DNA from: Methanobacteriaceae archaeon
GTDB taxonomy: Archaea; Methanobacteriota; Methanobacteria; Methanobacteriales; Methanobacteriaceae
DNA length: 61,944 nt
Assembly (NCBI GenBank): GCA_013403005.1
Contig: JACBOA010000017.1
Coordinates: 1-61,944 of the forward strand
Direction: 5' to 3'
Positions 12,793-23,264 of the stretch are shown here, one piece after another. Below the pieces are notes generated by a model. It saw nothing but the letters and a program-made list of their open reading frames with translations, had not been told where the DNA came from and searched no databases. Within the stretch, counting starts at the first letter, position 1, and every line of letters starts with the position of its first letter. Made by a program: the position numbers and the translations under genes.

Positions 12793-13698
12793 ATGGAAGA
12801 AGTGAAAGAAATAAAATCTGTGACCATTGTACCCTTCACTCTGATGTCTTCAGCAGTTTCAGCAGTTATGGGGCTAATTTATGCAGTTATTTTAGTTTTA
12901 ATATTGGGCTTGGTGGCTGTATTCTTACCATCAACAGCCAGTGCAATTACCGGCATTTTGTTAACATCTGCTGTGGCTATTATCCTGGTTTTGCCGGTTG
13001 GATCCTTTTTGTTAAGTATTTTATCATCATTCCTCCTGGCTTTTATCTACAATCTCCTGGTGCCAAAAGTGGGAGGGATTAAACTGGGAATGCATGATAT
13101 GAAAGAGGTCAGATCACTGCCTGTGATCCCCCTATCATTGATGGTTTCCATTCTCTACACCATATTCTCCTTCCTCTTAATGTTGATAGTGGCTCCACTG
13201 ATAATGGTGGTTTTGCAGGGTGCTGCCATTGCGGCAGTCAGCACCTCCTCAAGTGTTGTGCCGGATTCAGGAGGCCTTGGTGCCCTGGGAATTATTGGAA
13301 TTATATTAATGATAATTGGAATCCCCGTTGTGGTTTTCATCTTCACCTTCATATACAGTGCTTTACTGGCACTATTCTACAACCTTCTGGCGCCCAAAAT
13401 TGGTGGTGTGAGGTTTAAGTTCAATGAAGTGAAGGATAACCTCTTTGAAATCAAAAAAATAAAACCTATTCCCCTTGCTCTTATCAGTGCCGTGGTACTG
13501 ACCATTTTGAACTTCCTGTTTTCCCTACCGCAGATTATCATGTACTTTGCGATTGGTAATACTCTGGGAGGGATTGGATACTTCTTAGGGAATACTATCG
13601 GTTCCTTCATAGCCACTTTCATAATTTACGCTATAATGGCCCTCTTATACAATTTCTTAAGACCTGCTATCGGTGGTGTGGAGTTAGAACTGGAATAG
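12793..13698 (+). CDS. Membrane protein of three internal repeats (second of tandem pair)
   Basis: A 301-residue paralogue of the preceding gene with the same three-unit plan. The unit ends are FIYNLLVPKVGGIKL, LFYNLLAPKIGGVRF and LLYNFLRPAIGGVEL, and the unit starts are VTIVPFTLMSS, LPVIPLSLMVS and IKPIPLALISA. Most of the sequence is hydrophobic helix with short acidic links such as GMHDMKEVRS and KFNEVKDNLFE. The frame opens at 12751, but GGAGG at 12781-12785 fixes the start at the ATG at 12793. A spacer of about 220 bases with T-rich and TATA-like stretches separates it from the first copy, so it may have its own promoter. Function unknown. Confidence 0.85.
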   Translation: MEEVKEIKSVTIVPFTLMSSAVSAVMGLIYAVILVLILGLVAVFLPSTASAITGILLTSAVAIILVLPVGSFLLSILSSFLLAFIYNLLVPKVGGIKLGMHDMKEVRSLPVIPLSLMVSILYTIFSFLLMLIVAPLIMVVLQGAAIAAVSTSSSVVPDSGGLGALGIIGIILMIIGIPVVVFIFTFIYSALLALFYNLLAPKIGGVRFKFNEVKDNLFEIKKIKPIPLALISAVVLTILNFLFSLPQIIMYFAIGNTLGGIGYFLGNTIGSFIATFIIYAIMALLYNFLRPAIGGVELELE

Positions 13699-13810
13699 AC
13701 AAAAATTTTTAACTGGATCTTGAGTTTGATCTCACCCAATCCAGATTAGAAAACCCAAATTTAGGTGGATTATTATTTTTTTTAATATTATTATTTTTTA
13801 ACCTTCCCTA

Positions 13811-13820
13811 TTTTTTTATA
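13811..13820 (+). promoter_or_regulatory. TATA box of the phosphomevalonate dehydratase small-subunit gene
   Basis: A TTTTTTTATA stretch lies about 28 bases before the start codon at 13846, and no ribosome binding site is present between them. This spacing predicts transcription starting at or next to the ATG, that is, a leaderless message. Confidence 0.45.
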
Positions 13821-13845
13821 CCATAAGTTATGAACACATTAAAAC

Positions 13846-14253
<408 letters not shown>

Positions 14254-14444
14254 ATCGTTAAGGACGGGAAAAAGCCAATTCTTTATATAAATTGTTTTTA
14301 TAACTTTATTACCCTTTTTTATCAAATCATTATTAATGTTTAATGAAATAAGCTGTAATTACAGATGCTACAAGAATATATGCTAATAGAAACATACATA
14401 GAAACAGTTTAACCCCCATTTAAAAAAAAATAGAAGATGTTCTA

Positions 14445-16238
14445 ATGATTTCCTACGCCATTATATCCATTATAATTTCCGCTAGCTGCCTTTTCATGGG
14501 AAATTTTATTTATTACCGGAATCCTAACAATCAGTTAAATCAATTACTAGCTATCTTTAGCTTCTTTGTAGGTTATCTGGCCTTTACTGATTTCGGTTCA
14601 ATCTACTCAAACACCCCTGAACAGGCTTACTGGTGGGTAAAGGCTGCTTTTCCCTGGATGTTTGTTGCTTCAATCTTTCTTCACCTGGCACTTCTGGCAA
14701 CTGAACAGTACTCGCTCTTGCATAAAAAAATAACTTACCTGATAATATATCTCCCATCAGCAATTTTCGCAACTTTAAACCTAACCACCAAAGAAATCAC
14801 CCAGGGAGTGCAAGTGGGATACTGGGGATGGACTTATGTGCCATCTGAATCTTTAGTCTACCCCCTTGTATTGCTTTGGACTTTTTCATTGGCTTTTCTA
14901 AGTGCCATTCTGGTTCTAACATATTATATTAAATCCCTCGGAATTCAACGCCAGCAAGCAAAGTACATCTTTATAGGTGTTAATTTACCCCTTATATTGG
15001 GCATGTTAACTGAATTAATTCTTCCCGCCCTTTCGATTCCAGCTCCGAGTATCCTGAATCTGCTTATGGCCCTGGGAATAGCATTCATTGTTTACGGAAT
15101 TTGGAAATTCCGACTCCCCCAACTTACTTCATCCATGATTTCGGATAAGATACTCTCCACCATGTCCAATTTTCTTTTTTTAATGGATGAGAAGGGTAAA
15201 ATCATCCATGTTAACATCAAAGCCATAAAATTATCTGGTTTTAGTGAAAAAGAGATTCAAAACCAGGGATTGGATATTATTTTCCCACAAATAGATTTAC
15301 CCGACACTTACTCCCACCCCCTGGAGAATTTTGAAACTGTTCTTCGAACAAAAGACAACCAGGAAATACCAGTTTTAGCCTCCACATCCATTATTAAAAC
15401 TAACGAACAGGATATTTTAGGATTAGTTCTGGTGGGTAGTGATATAAGTCAACTTAAAAAGATTGAAGCTGAAAGGGACCGTTATAGAGAACATCTGGAA
15501 GAAATTGTTGAAGAGCGCACCAGAGAATTGGAAGAAACAAATAGAAAGCTTAAATATGAGATCATTGCCCATAAAAAGGCTGAAGAAGAACTTAAAGATT
15601 CTCTTGACGAGAAAGAACTTCTGGTTAAAGAAATTCATCACCGGGTTAAAAACAATCTTATGATTATTTCCAGCCTCTTAAATCTTCAATCCCATTATAT
15701 AACTGATGATAAAGCACGAACAATTTTTCAAGAGAGTCAGAACCGGGCTAAATCCATGGCTCTTATTCATGAACGGCTTTACCGTACTGAAAGTCTTAGG
15801 AAAATTGAATTTGACGATTACATACGTACATTAGCCACCGACCTATTCCACAGTTATAATTTAGGTCCTGGAATTAATTTATCGCTTGATTTAGAGCCTG
15901 TAAAGTTAGATGTAAACAGTGCTATCCCCCTGGGTTTGATTGCTAATGAACTTGTAACCAACAGTTTCAAATACGCATTTCCAAGCGGGCAGGGGAAATT
16001 ATCAATTAAATTTCACCAGTTAAACGAAATGGATGATAAATTGGGTAAAGAATTTGAAATGATAATCAGTGATGATGGGATTGGTTTCCCGGAGGATGTG
16101 GACTTCAGAGAGGTTGATTCTCTGGGTTTGCAGTTGGTTAATAATTTAACCAGTCAGTTGAATGGTACCATTGATTTAGACAGAAGTCATGGCACTAAGT
16201 TCACTATTCGTTTTAAAGAATCAAAATATTCTAAGTAA
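14445..16238 (+). CDS. Seven-helix, PAS-containing sensor histidine kinase
   Basis: A 597-residue membrane sensor kinase. Residues 1-225 hold about seven transmembrane helices of the 7TM sensor type (starting MISYAIISIIISASCLF). A PAS domain follows (ISDKILSTMSNFLFLMDEKG and later IIKTNEQDILGLVLVGSDIS), then a charged coiled coil (RYREHLEEIVEERTRELEE). The dimerisation box EIHHRVKNNL near residue 396 contains the phospho-accepting histidine and is of the HisKA_2 type. The ATPase domain shows the N box ANELVTNSFKYAF near residue 499 and G boxes in DDGIGFPED and SLGLQLVNNL. No response regulator is adjacent, as is common in methanogens. Signal unknown. The ribosome binding site is weak. Confidence 0.93.
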   Translation: MISYAIISIIISASCLFMGNFIYYRNPNNQLNQLLAIFSFFVGYLAFTDFGSIYSNTPEQAYWWVKAAFPWMFVASIFLHLALLATEQYSLLHKKITYLIIYLPSAIFATLNLTTKEITQGVQVGYWGWTYVPSESLVYPLVLLWTFSLAFLSAILVLTYYIKSLGIQRQQAKYIFIGVNLPLILGMLTELILPALSIPAPSILNLLMALGIAFIVYGIWKFRLPQLTSSMISDKILSTMSNFLFLMDEKGKIIHVNIKAIKLSGFSEKEIQNQGLDIIFPQIDLPDTYSHPLENFETVLRTKDNQEIPVLASTSIIKTNEQDILGLVLVGSDISQLKKIEAERDRYREHLEEIVEERTRELEETNRKLKYEIIAHKKAEEELKDSLDEKELLVKEIHHRVKNNLMIISSLLNLQSHYITDDKARTIFQESQNRAKSMALIHERLYRTESLRKIEFDDYIRTLATDLFHSYNLGPGINLSLDLEPVKLDVNSAIPLGLIANELVTNSFKYAFPSGQGKLSIKFHQLNEMDDKLGKEFEMIISDDGIGFPEDVDFREVDSLGLQLVNNLTSQLNGTIDLDRSHGTKFTIRFKESKYSK

Positions 16239-16348
16239 AAAAATCCAAGGATTAATCCAAGAGCAATAAAAAAAAAGTTAAGACGGGCTAATTTTAGGGG
16301 AAAAATTAAAGGGAAATGGATATTTATTCAGATGTTTAAGACTCTTTT

Positions 16349-16738
16349 TCAGCCATTTTCTCTGATTTCAGCTCCAAGCACTCCCCCCACTGCTCCCAGA
16401 ACCCCTCCCAGGAACATGGCAACCAAGGTTATGAACAAACCTGCAATTAGAGTCATTGCTCCTGCAACCAAGCCTATCTTAGCGAATATAAGGCCAATCA
16501 TAGCACTTAAAGCTCCGAACCCTGCCATGAAGAGGATTCCTATGATTAGTCCTCCAATTATACCGGTTAATGCGCCTTCGGCTGGAGCATCGTTTTTCTC
16601 ACCACTTCCAATGTAAGTTGCCACCAGACCACCCACTACTGGACCTATAAAGAACAATGGAAAGAAAGCAACCGTTAGAACAATTGTTAAAACCGCATTT
16701 ATAACTGATCCCACCCCTACTGCTTTCCAATCAATCAT
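16349..16738 (-). CDS. DUF5518-type small membrane protein (1 of 4)
   Basis: A 129-residue glycine- and alanine-rich membrane protein starting MIDWKAVGVGSVINAVL, with about four transmembrane helices. The order is typical of DUF5518 proteins of methanobacteria: an N-terminal [IV]xWK motif, a first hairpin, a short polar loop with a glycine pair (VATYIGSGEKNDAPAEGALT), then two long glycine-zipper helices. GAGGTAAT precedes the ATG. It is the distal member of a run of four same-strand paralogues and converges with the histidine kinase gene. The family has no known function; the glycine zippers suggest tight helix packing or oligomers. Confidence 0.8.
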   Translation of the reverse strand: MIDWKAVGVGSVINAVLTIVLTVAFFPLFFIGPVVGGLVATYIGSGEKNDAPAEGALTGIIGGLIIGILFMAGFGALSAMIGLIFAKIGLVAGAMTLIAGLFITLVAMFLGGVLGAVGGVLGAEIRENG

Positions 16739-16899
16739 GCTATTACCTCATTATCCTTTTTTTGTCCTTAATTACCTTTTGTTCTTTAACTATTTGAATG
16801 ACTATCTGATTTAGTGAATTTAAGTATTATATAAGAGCATAATACCTGAAACTTTAGTTTGAAAGTTTATCTTACATCTCTTACATCTTAAGGTAATTA

Positions 16900-16932
16900 T
16901 TATCTTAATCTTATCTTAATCTTATCTTAATC
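16900..16932. repeat. Three tandem 11-base repeats over a gene end
   Basis: TTATCTTAATC occurs three times in perfect tandem (16900-16910, 16911-16921, 16922-16932). The innermost copy contains the stop codon of the DUF5518 gene at 16927, so the repeat extends past the coding end. Slippage of one unit here would scarcely change the protein. Confidence 0.85.
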
Positions 16933-17337
16933 TTCCTGATCTTTTTCAACTAATATTTCCTCATCAGAATCTCCTTCAGGAGATACGTTTCTTTGTTGCC
17001 TAGTTTTTATCACAGAACCAATTATTCCGCCTCCCAGTCCTATGAGAATGTATACAGGGATGGTCCATAAAGAGAAGATGATTAGAATGCTTGTTATCTC
17101 AGATGAAAATCCATATCTGGCGTATATCAATATTACATAAATAATCCCAGTTAAAAGTCCAACAATTGATCCGTGTATTGCCCCTATTTTAAAGCTATCA
17201 TTAACTAAATAACCCACCACTATTCCAGCTATAATTAAGGCAATTATTCCTCCAATCAATGGAATAAACATTGCCAGAACAAAAACCAACACCACAGCTA
17301 GAACTGTTCCCATGAGAATACTTTTTTGATCGATCAT
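16927..17337 (-). CDS. DUF5518-type small membrane protein (2 of 4)
   Basis: A 136-residue relative of the neighbouring genes, starting MIDQKSILMGTVLAVVL, with about four transmembrane helices and the loop VGYLVNDSFKIGAIHGSIVG that matches the GAIHG loop of copy 4. It differs from the others by a charged tail (RNVSPEGDSDEEILVEKDQE) that should lie in the cytoplasm. GAAGGT precedes the ATG. The stop codon lies inside a tandem 11-base repeat. It is the most diverged of the four. Function unknown. Confidence 0.75.
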   Translation of the reverse strand: MIDQKSILMGTVLAVVLVFVLAMFIPLIGGIIALIIAGIVVGYLVNDSFKIGAIHGSIVGLLTGIIYVILIYARYGFSSEITSILIIFSLWTIPVYILIGLGGGIIGSVIKTRQQRNVSPEGDSDEEILVEKDQED

Positions 17338-17504
17338 GATTTTACCTTCAATTCCAACTCAATATTAGTAAGCAGTTGTTTTTAGATTTATAACTAATTA
17401 TTACATTATCGGTTGCAAAAAATAAACTTTGCGAATATGAAAATAAAAAAAATAATAAAAAAAGATTATTATTAGTTGTTTTGAATCGGTTCAATGGCAG
17501 CTGT

Positions 17505-17879
17505 TCACACTGTTGCTTGTGGTTCTCCCTTTATCAATGATCCTATGGCCCCTCCGGCAGCCATTATGATCATTACTCCTAAGAATGCTATAATTAGAAT
17601 TATAGAAGTCACTGTGGCTGCTGCAAATCCAATTAAACCCAGGATCAGGGTTCCGAACACAAGCATTAATATTGAAAGTACGATGGCTCCGAATAAACCT
17701 GAGACTGCACCGTTAACCAATCCATTTCCTGCAGTGCCTCCCACCATGTAACCAACCACCATTCCTGCTAAGAACCAACCTAACAATGCCCCCACTCCCG
17801 GGATAAGCACTCCAAAAATAGCTCCCAGTACAATGGATAGAATAAATCCTATAACTGCTGCTCCCCAGTCGATTTCCAT
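17505..17879 (-). CDS. DUF5518-type small membrane protein (3 of 4)
   Basis: A 124-residue protein with the clearest family form: MEIDWGAAVIGFILSIVLG, then VGALLGWFLAGMVVGYMVGG, a short loop (TAGNGLVNGAVSGLFG) and two long hydrophobic helices, ending in GGAIGSLIKGEPQATV. The final GA[IL]xxLIKGE phrase is shared with copy 4. GGAGG precedes the ATG. T-rich sequence on the minus strand follows the gene. The 60-base gap to copy 4 is poor in structure, so the two may form one transcript. Confidence 0.8.
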   Translation of the reverse strand: MEIDWGAAVIGFILSIVLGAIFGVLIPGVGALLGWFLAGMVVGYMVGGTAGNGLVNGAVSGLFGAIVLSILMLVFGTLILGLIGFAAATVTSIILIIAFLGVMIIMAAGGAIGSLIKGEPQATV

Positions 17880-17939
17880 TTTTTTAACCTCCTGAAATTA
17901 TTAAAAAAAAAAATATAAAAAAAAATAGATTTTTTTAAC

Positions 17940-18302
17940 TTATGCTGGTGCTTCTCCTTTGATTAGGGCTCCAACAGCTCCACAAATTGCACCAATGATT
18001 CCGTAGATTATCATTCCAATAATAACTCCTAGAATTCCTAATCCTACTCCAGCTGCTCCGGCTATGGCACCTAACAGTATTATAGCTAAAATTCCACCAA
18101 TTAATCCAGCAACAACTCCTACTAGTGCTCCGTGGATGGCCCCATTCATGTATCCTCCAGCAACAGTGTAACCAACATAAATAGTGGCTATTATGTAAGC
18201 TATTAAACCACCCCATCCTGGAAGAACCATATCAAGGATCAGACCCAAGATTATTGCAATCACTATACCAATTATTACTGGAGTCCACTTAACTTCTACC
18301 AT
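17940..18302 (-). CDS. DUF5518-type small membrane protein (4 of 4, promoter-proximal)
   Basis: A 120-residue membrane protein starting MVEVKWTPVIIGIVIAI, with the loop YMNGAIHGALVGVVAG and the C-terminal GAVGALIKGEAPA. The frame is open to 18338, but GGGAGGTGA directly before the ATG at 18302 fixes the start. As the first gene of the four-gene minus-strand array it is the likely entry point for transcription, and a 21-base palindrome lies 74-94 bases upstream. Function unknown. Confidence 0.82.
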   Translation of the reverse strand: MVEVKWTPVIIGIVIAIILGLILDMVLPGWGGLIAYIIATIYVGYTVAGGYMNGAIHGALVGVVAGLIGGILAIILLGAIAGAAGVGLGILGVIIGMIIYGIIGAICGAVGALIKGEAPA

Positions 18303-18375
18303 GTTTTTCACCTCCCTCAAAATTTTAATTACAATCATATAATGATCTCATCCCTTAATATTTTTTTTCTTTTTA

Positions 18376-18396
18376 ATTTCACATGTCTTGTGAAAT
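18376..18396. promoter_or_regulatory. 21-base palindrome upstream of the DUF5518 array
   Basis: ATTTCACA (18376-18383) and TGTGAAAT (18389-18396) are perfect 8-base arms around a 5-base spacer (TGTCT). The site lies upstream of TATA-like stretches (near 18333-18356 on the minus strand) that precede the first DUF5518 gene. Perfect symmetry with an odd short spacer suits binding of a dimeric HTH regulator rather than an RNA hairpin. Confidence 0.5.
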
Positions 18397-18609
18397 AAAG
18401 GGTAATTCAACTAATGTAGTAAATTAAAATTTTAATTACCAATTAATTATTTATTAAAAAATGAATTAGCTTTTTTCAAGCAAAAAAACCCAATAATTAG
18501 CATTTTCTCCATATACCTGAAAAAAATAACAAATAGAAGTAACCATATTGATCATTAATTTTATGTTTATTAAATAAGGTCAATAATAATCAGAGGAGAG
18601 TGCCATGCT

Positions 18610-19851
18610 GTGTACTTATTAATCCATAATGGAACCCTTATTGATGGTAACGGGGGAGAACCCGTAGAAAACGCTGCAGTTCTAATAAAAGGCCATATAA
18701 TTCTAGAATGCGGTGATGAAAACTCTATTAAACTCCCATATGGTAATATTGAGCGTTTAGATGCTCGGGGAGGTTTCATACTTCCCGGATTCATTGACTG
18801 CCACGTGCATGTGATGTGGAATGGATTTAAATATCAAGATTCTCTATTCACCCCTCTTTCACTTTATTTTTACCAGGCCACTCGGAATTTGAGGCTTACC
18901 CTGGAAACAGGGGTAACCACAGTTAGAGACGCTGGAATGGCAGATTATGGAGTTAAAAAGGCTGTTGAATATGGATTAATAGACGGACCCCGCCTTATCA
19001 TCAGTGTAATGCCCTTATCCATAACTGGAGGGCATTTTGACATGCAACTAAAATCTGGCCACAATGTGAAAACCAACTACCCGGGTCTTCCAGAGGCGGT
19101 TTGTGACGGCTCAGGAGAAGTCACCAAAAGAGTTAGGGAAGTTTTAAGGGCAGGTGCAGATTGGGTGAAGGTTATGGTCACTGGAGGAGTTATAAGTGCT
19201 AATGACAGCCCAGAACATCCCCAGTTCACTCAAGAAGAGTTAAAAGTTATGGTGGATGAGGCTTCGTGTCGTGAATTACGTGTAATGGCACATGCACACG
19301 GAGCTCAAGGTATTAAGAATGCTTTAAAAGCAGGTATAAAATCCATCGAACATGGCACCTTCCTTGATGAGGAATGTATTCAGCTCCTGCTGGAGTATGA
19401 CGCCTGGCTCATTCCCACCCAGCTGGCACACTGGGTGAACCTGGAACTCCTGAAAAAAGGAGAACTGCCTGATTTTAGTCAGGAAGATGCCTACAATGTA
19501 GCCATGAACAGCCATAAAAACATGGCTAAAGCTTACCAGGCTGGGGTGAAAATGGTCATGGGTACGGATAGTGGTATAGCACCTCACGGTCAAAATCTAA
19601 GGGAACTGGGATTCTTATGTGATATTGGGATGAGCCCTATGGAAGCTATTCAGGCAGGAACTAAAAAAGCAGCAGAATTACTGGAAATTCATGATAAATT
19701 AGGGACCATTGAAAAGGGAAAGTTGGCTGATGTGGTTGTGAGCAAAACTAATCCTTTAACCGATATTCATTCCCTGGCAAAACCAGGAAACATTGCCCTG
19801 GTGATGAAGGAGGGTAAAATCTTTAAAAAAGACTTGATGAATGATAATTAA
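18610..19851 (+). CDS. Metal-dependent amidohydrolase (prolidase/imidazolonepropionase-like)
   Basis: A 413-residue amidohydrolase-superfamily enzyme of the group that includes Xaa-Pro dipeptidases and Sgx9260-type carboxypeptidases. It starts YLLIHNGTLIDGNGGEP, as is usual for the beta-sandwich domain. Metal ligands are visible: DCHVHV (about residue 62), a candidate bridging lysine in ADWVKVMVTGG, AHAHG (about 226), IEHGTF (about 246) and MGTDSG (about 317). The start is a GTG at 18610, 11 bases after GGAG. An ATG at 18605 lies closer to that site but opens only a five-codon ORF in another frame (MLCTY), overlapping the GTG. The substrate is unknown; a dipeptide or cyclic amide is likely. 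Confidence 0.87.
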   Translation: MYLLIHNGTLIDGNGGEPVENAAVLIKGHIILECGDENSIKLPYGNIERLDARGGFILPGFIDCHVHVMWNGFKYQDSLFTPLSLYFYQATRNLRLTLETGVTTVRDAGMADYGVKKAVEYGLIDGPRLIISVMPLSITGGHFDMQLKSGHNVKTNYPGLPEAVCDGSGEVTKRVREVLRAGADWVKVMVTGGVISANDSPEHPQFTQEELKVMVDEASCRELRVMAHAHGAQGIKNALKAGIKSIEHGTFLDEECIQLLLEYDAWLIPTQLAHWVNLELLKKGELPDFSQEDAYNVAMNSHKNMAKAYQAGVKMVMGTDSGIAPHGQNLRELGFLCDIGMSPMEAIQAGTKKAAELLEIHDKLGTIEKGKLADVVVSKTNPLTDIHSLAKPGNIALVMKEGKIFKKDLMNDN

Positions 19852-19865
19852 GACAAAGTGAATGT

Positions 19866-19894
19866 AACTGTTTATATGAATGAAACTGTTTATA
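19866..19894 (+). promoter_or_regulatory. Direct repeats upstream of the copper ATPase gene
   Basis: AACTGTTTATA occurs at 19866-19876 and 19884-19894, 18 bases apart, in the 114-base gap before copA. Each copy includes a TTTATA core, so one may serve as TATA box and the other as part of a regulator site; a metal-responsive operator is the natural guess but is not shown. Confidence 0.35.
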
Positions 19895-19965
19895 AGTTTA
19901 AAAATTGTAAGCATGATGATTTTTCTTAGTTATGTGTAAGTAGAATTAAAAAAGCCGGGTTGATA

Positions 19966-22410
<2,445 letters not shown>

Positions 22411-22585
22411 TTCAACCCCCCATCAGCCCATGGAGGATGATGCTATAAATTGGAATAAAATTTGCTAGGAAAAAAATATCCTCCTTTGAAAATTAATCTT
22501 TTTGCCTTTATCTTTTTGCCCAAAAAAAGATATATAACTACTAAAACCCATAATTCTTACTAGAAAATAAGATAGGGTGGTTGAT

Positions 22586-22732
22586 ATGGCTGTAGATCCC
22601 ATTTGCAAAATGGATGTGGATGAGAAGACTGCGAAGTTTAAAAGTGAATACAAGGGTAAAAAGTACTATTTTTGCGCCCCAGGATGTAAAAAAGAGTTTG
22701 ATGCCAATCCAGATAAATACACAGAAGAATAA
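22586..22732 (+). CDS. YHS-domain metal-binding mini-protein
   Basis: A 48-residue protein, too short for most ORF filters. It is a bare YHS domain: AVDPICKMDVDEKTAKFK, then YYFCAPGCKKEFDANPDKY. Cys7 and the FCxxxC pair are the expected metal ligands, as in YHS/TRASH domains attached to copper ATPases and metal regulators. GGTGGTTGAT precedes the ATG. It lies 175 bases after copA on the same strand, with a TATA-like stretch (ATATATAAC) between them, so it may be transcribed on its own. A role in copper or other soft-metal binding near CopA is inference from domain and position. Confidence 0.88.
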   Translation: MAVDPICKMDVDEKTAKFKSEYKGKKYYFCAPGCKKEFDANPDKYTEE

Positions 22733-22802
22733 AAATGAAATAAAAATGAATTTAAATATACATTAATTTAATTTTTAGAATTTATTTTTTAGGAGGGATT
22801 TA

Positions 22803-22928
22803 ATGGGATTGCTTGATTCGGTAGCAAAAAAGGCCGCCAAAGAAATAACTAAACAAGCCAAGAACAAAGGTGGTAAAGAAATCGAGAAAAAAGCTAAAAA
22901 TGAGCTTAAAAAAAGGTTTAGAATTTAA
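22803..22928 (+). CDS. Lysine-rich 41-residue helical protein
   Basis: A short ORF of 41 codons with a strong ribosome binding site (AGGAGGGAT) and an ATG at good spacing. The product starts MGLLDSVAKKAAKEITKQA and continues as a charged helix rich in lysine with a G-G break near its middle; it has no cysteine and no transmembrane helix. An amphipathic nucleic-acid- or membrane-binding peptide is possible. It lies 70 bases after the YHS gene. I know no named family for it, but the start signal makes translation credible. Confidence 0.65.
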   Translation: MGLLDSVAKKAAKEITKQAKNKGGKEIEKKAKNELKKRFRI

Positions 22929-23264
22929 TTTCTTTTCAACCATCATGGGTAATATTACCTTTTATTAATCTTTTTTTTAGTGACTGATTTAATTAAAATG
23001 GTAAAATACAATATAGAGCTTTAATTATCGACATAAGATAAGAATAGCATTCATTTTTTTAATAATTGACTTGATAATATTTAATTTAAAGGATTATTTA
23101 TTTTAAAGGATTTTGCTCTAAATAAAGGCTAATTTCTTATATGAGGGGGCACCCCTCACTATGAGGGGCAATTAAGTTCTATGGATAACATGTTTGATGT
23201 GGGTTTGGTAAGAGCACCTGAGAAGTAAAAAAAATAATAAAAATGTTATCCTTTGAATAATGAT
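22929..23264. other. Spacer between convergent genes with GC-rich repeat
   Basis: The region between the 41-residue gene and truD ends. Apart from the GC-rich element listed separately it is AT-rich. A 15-codon ORF, MDNMFDVGLVRAPEK, begins at 23180 right after the element, but it has no ribosome binding site of its own and is not called as a gene. Confidence 0.45.
23142..23168. repeat. Three-part GC-rich repeat able to form alternative hairpins
   Basis: TGAGGGG (23142-23148), CCCCTCA (23152-23158) and TGAGGGG (23162-23168) follow each other with three-base spacers GCA and CTA. The middle unit can pair perfectly with either neighbour, giving two mutually exclusive 7-base-pair hairpins with 3-base loops. 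The element stands out from an AT-rich background between two gene ends. Confidence 0.8.

Noticed and set aside
12771..13082. Cysteine-rich plus-strand ORF overlapping the second triple-repeat gene
   Set aside because: It is an out-of-frame reading of a gene with a strong start site and clear paralogue.
17935..18216. Serine- and tryptophan-rich ORF on the minus strand
   Set aside because: It is a shifted reading of the fourth DUF5518 gene, without its own start site.
23180..23227. 15-codon ORF MDNMFDVGLVRAPEK after the GC-rich repeat
   Set aside because: No ribosome binding site or neighbour supports translation; kept only as a remark.
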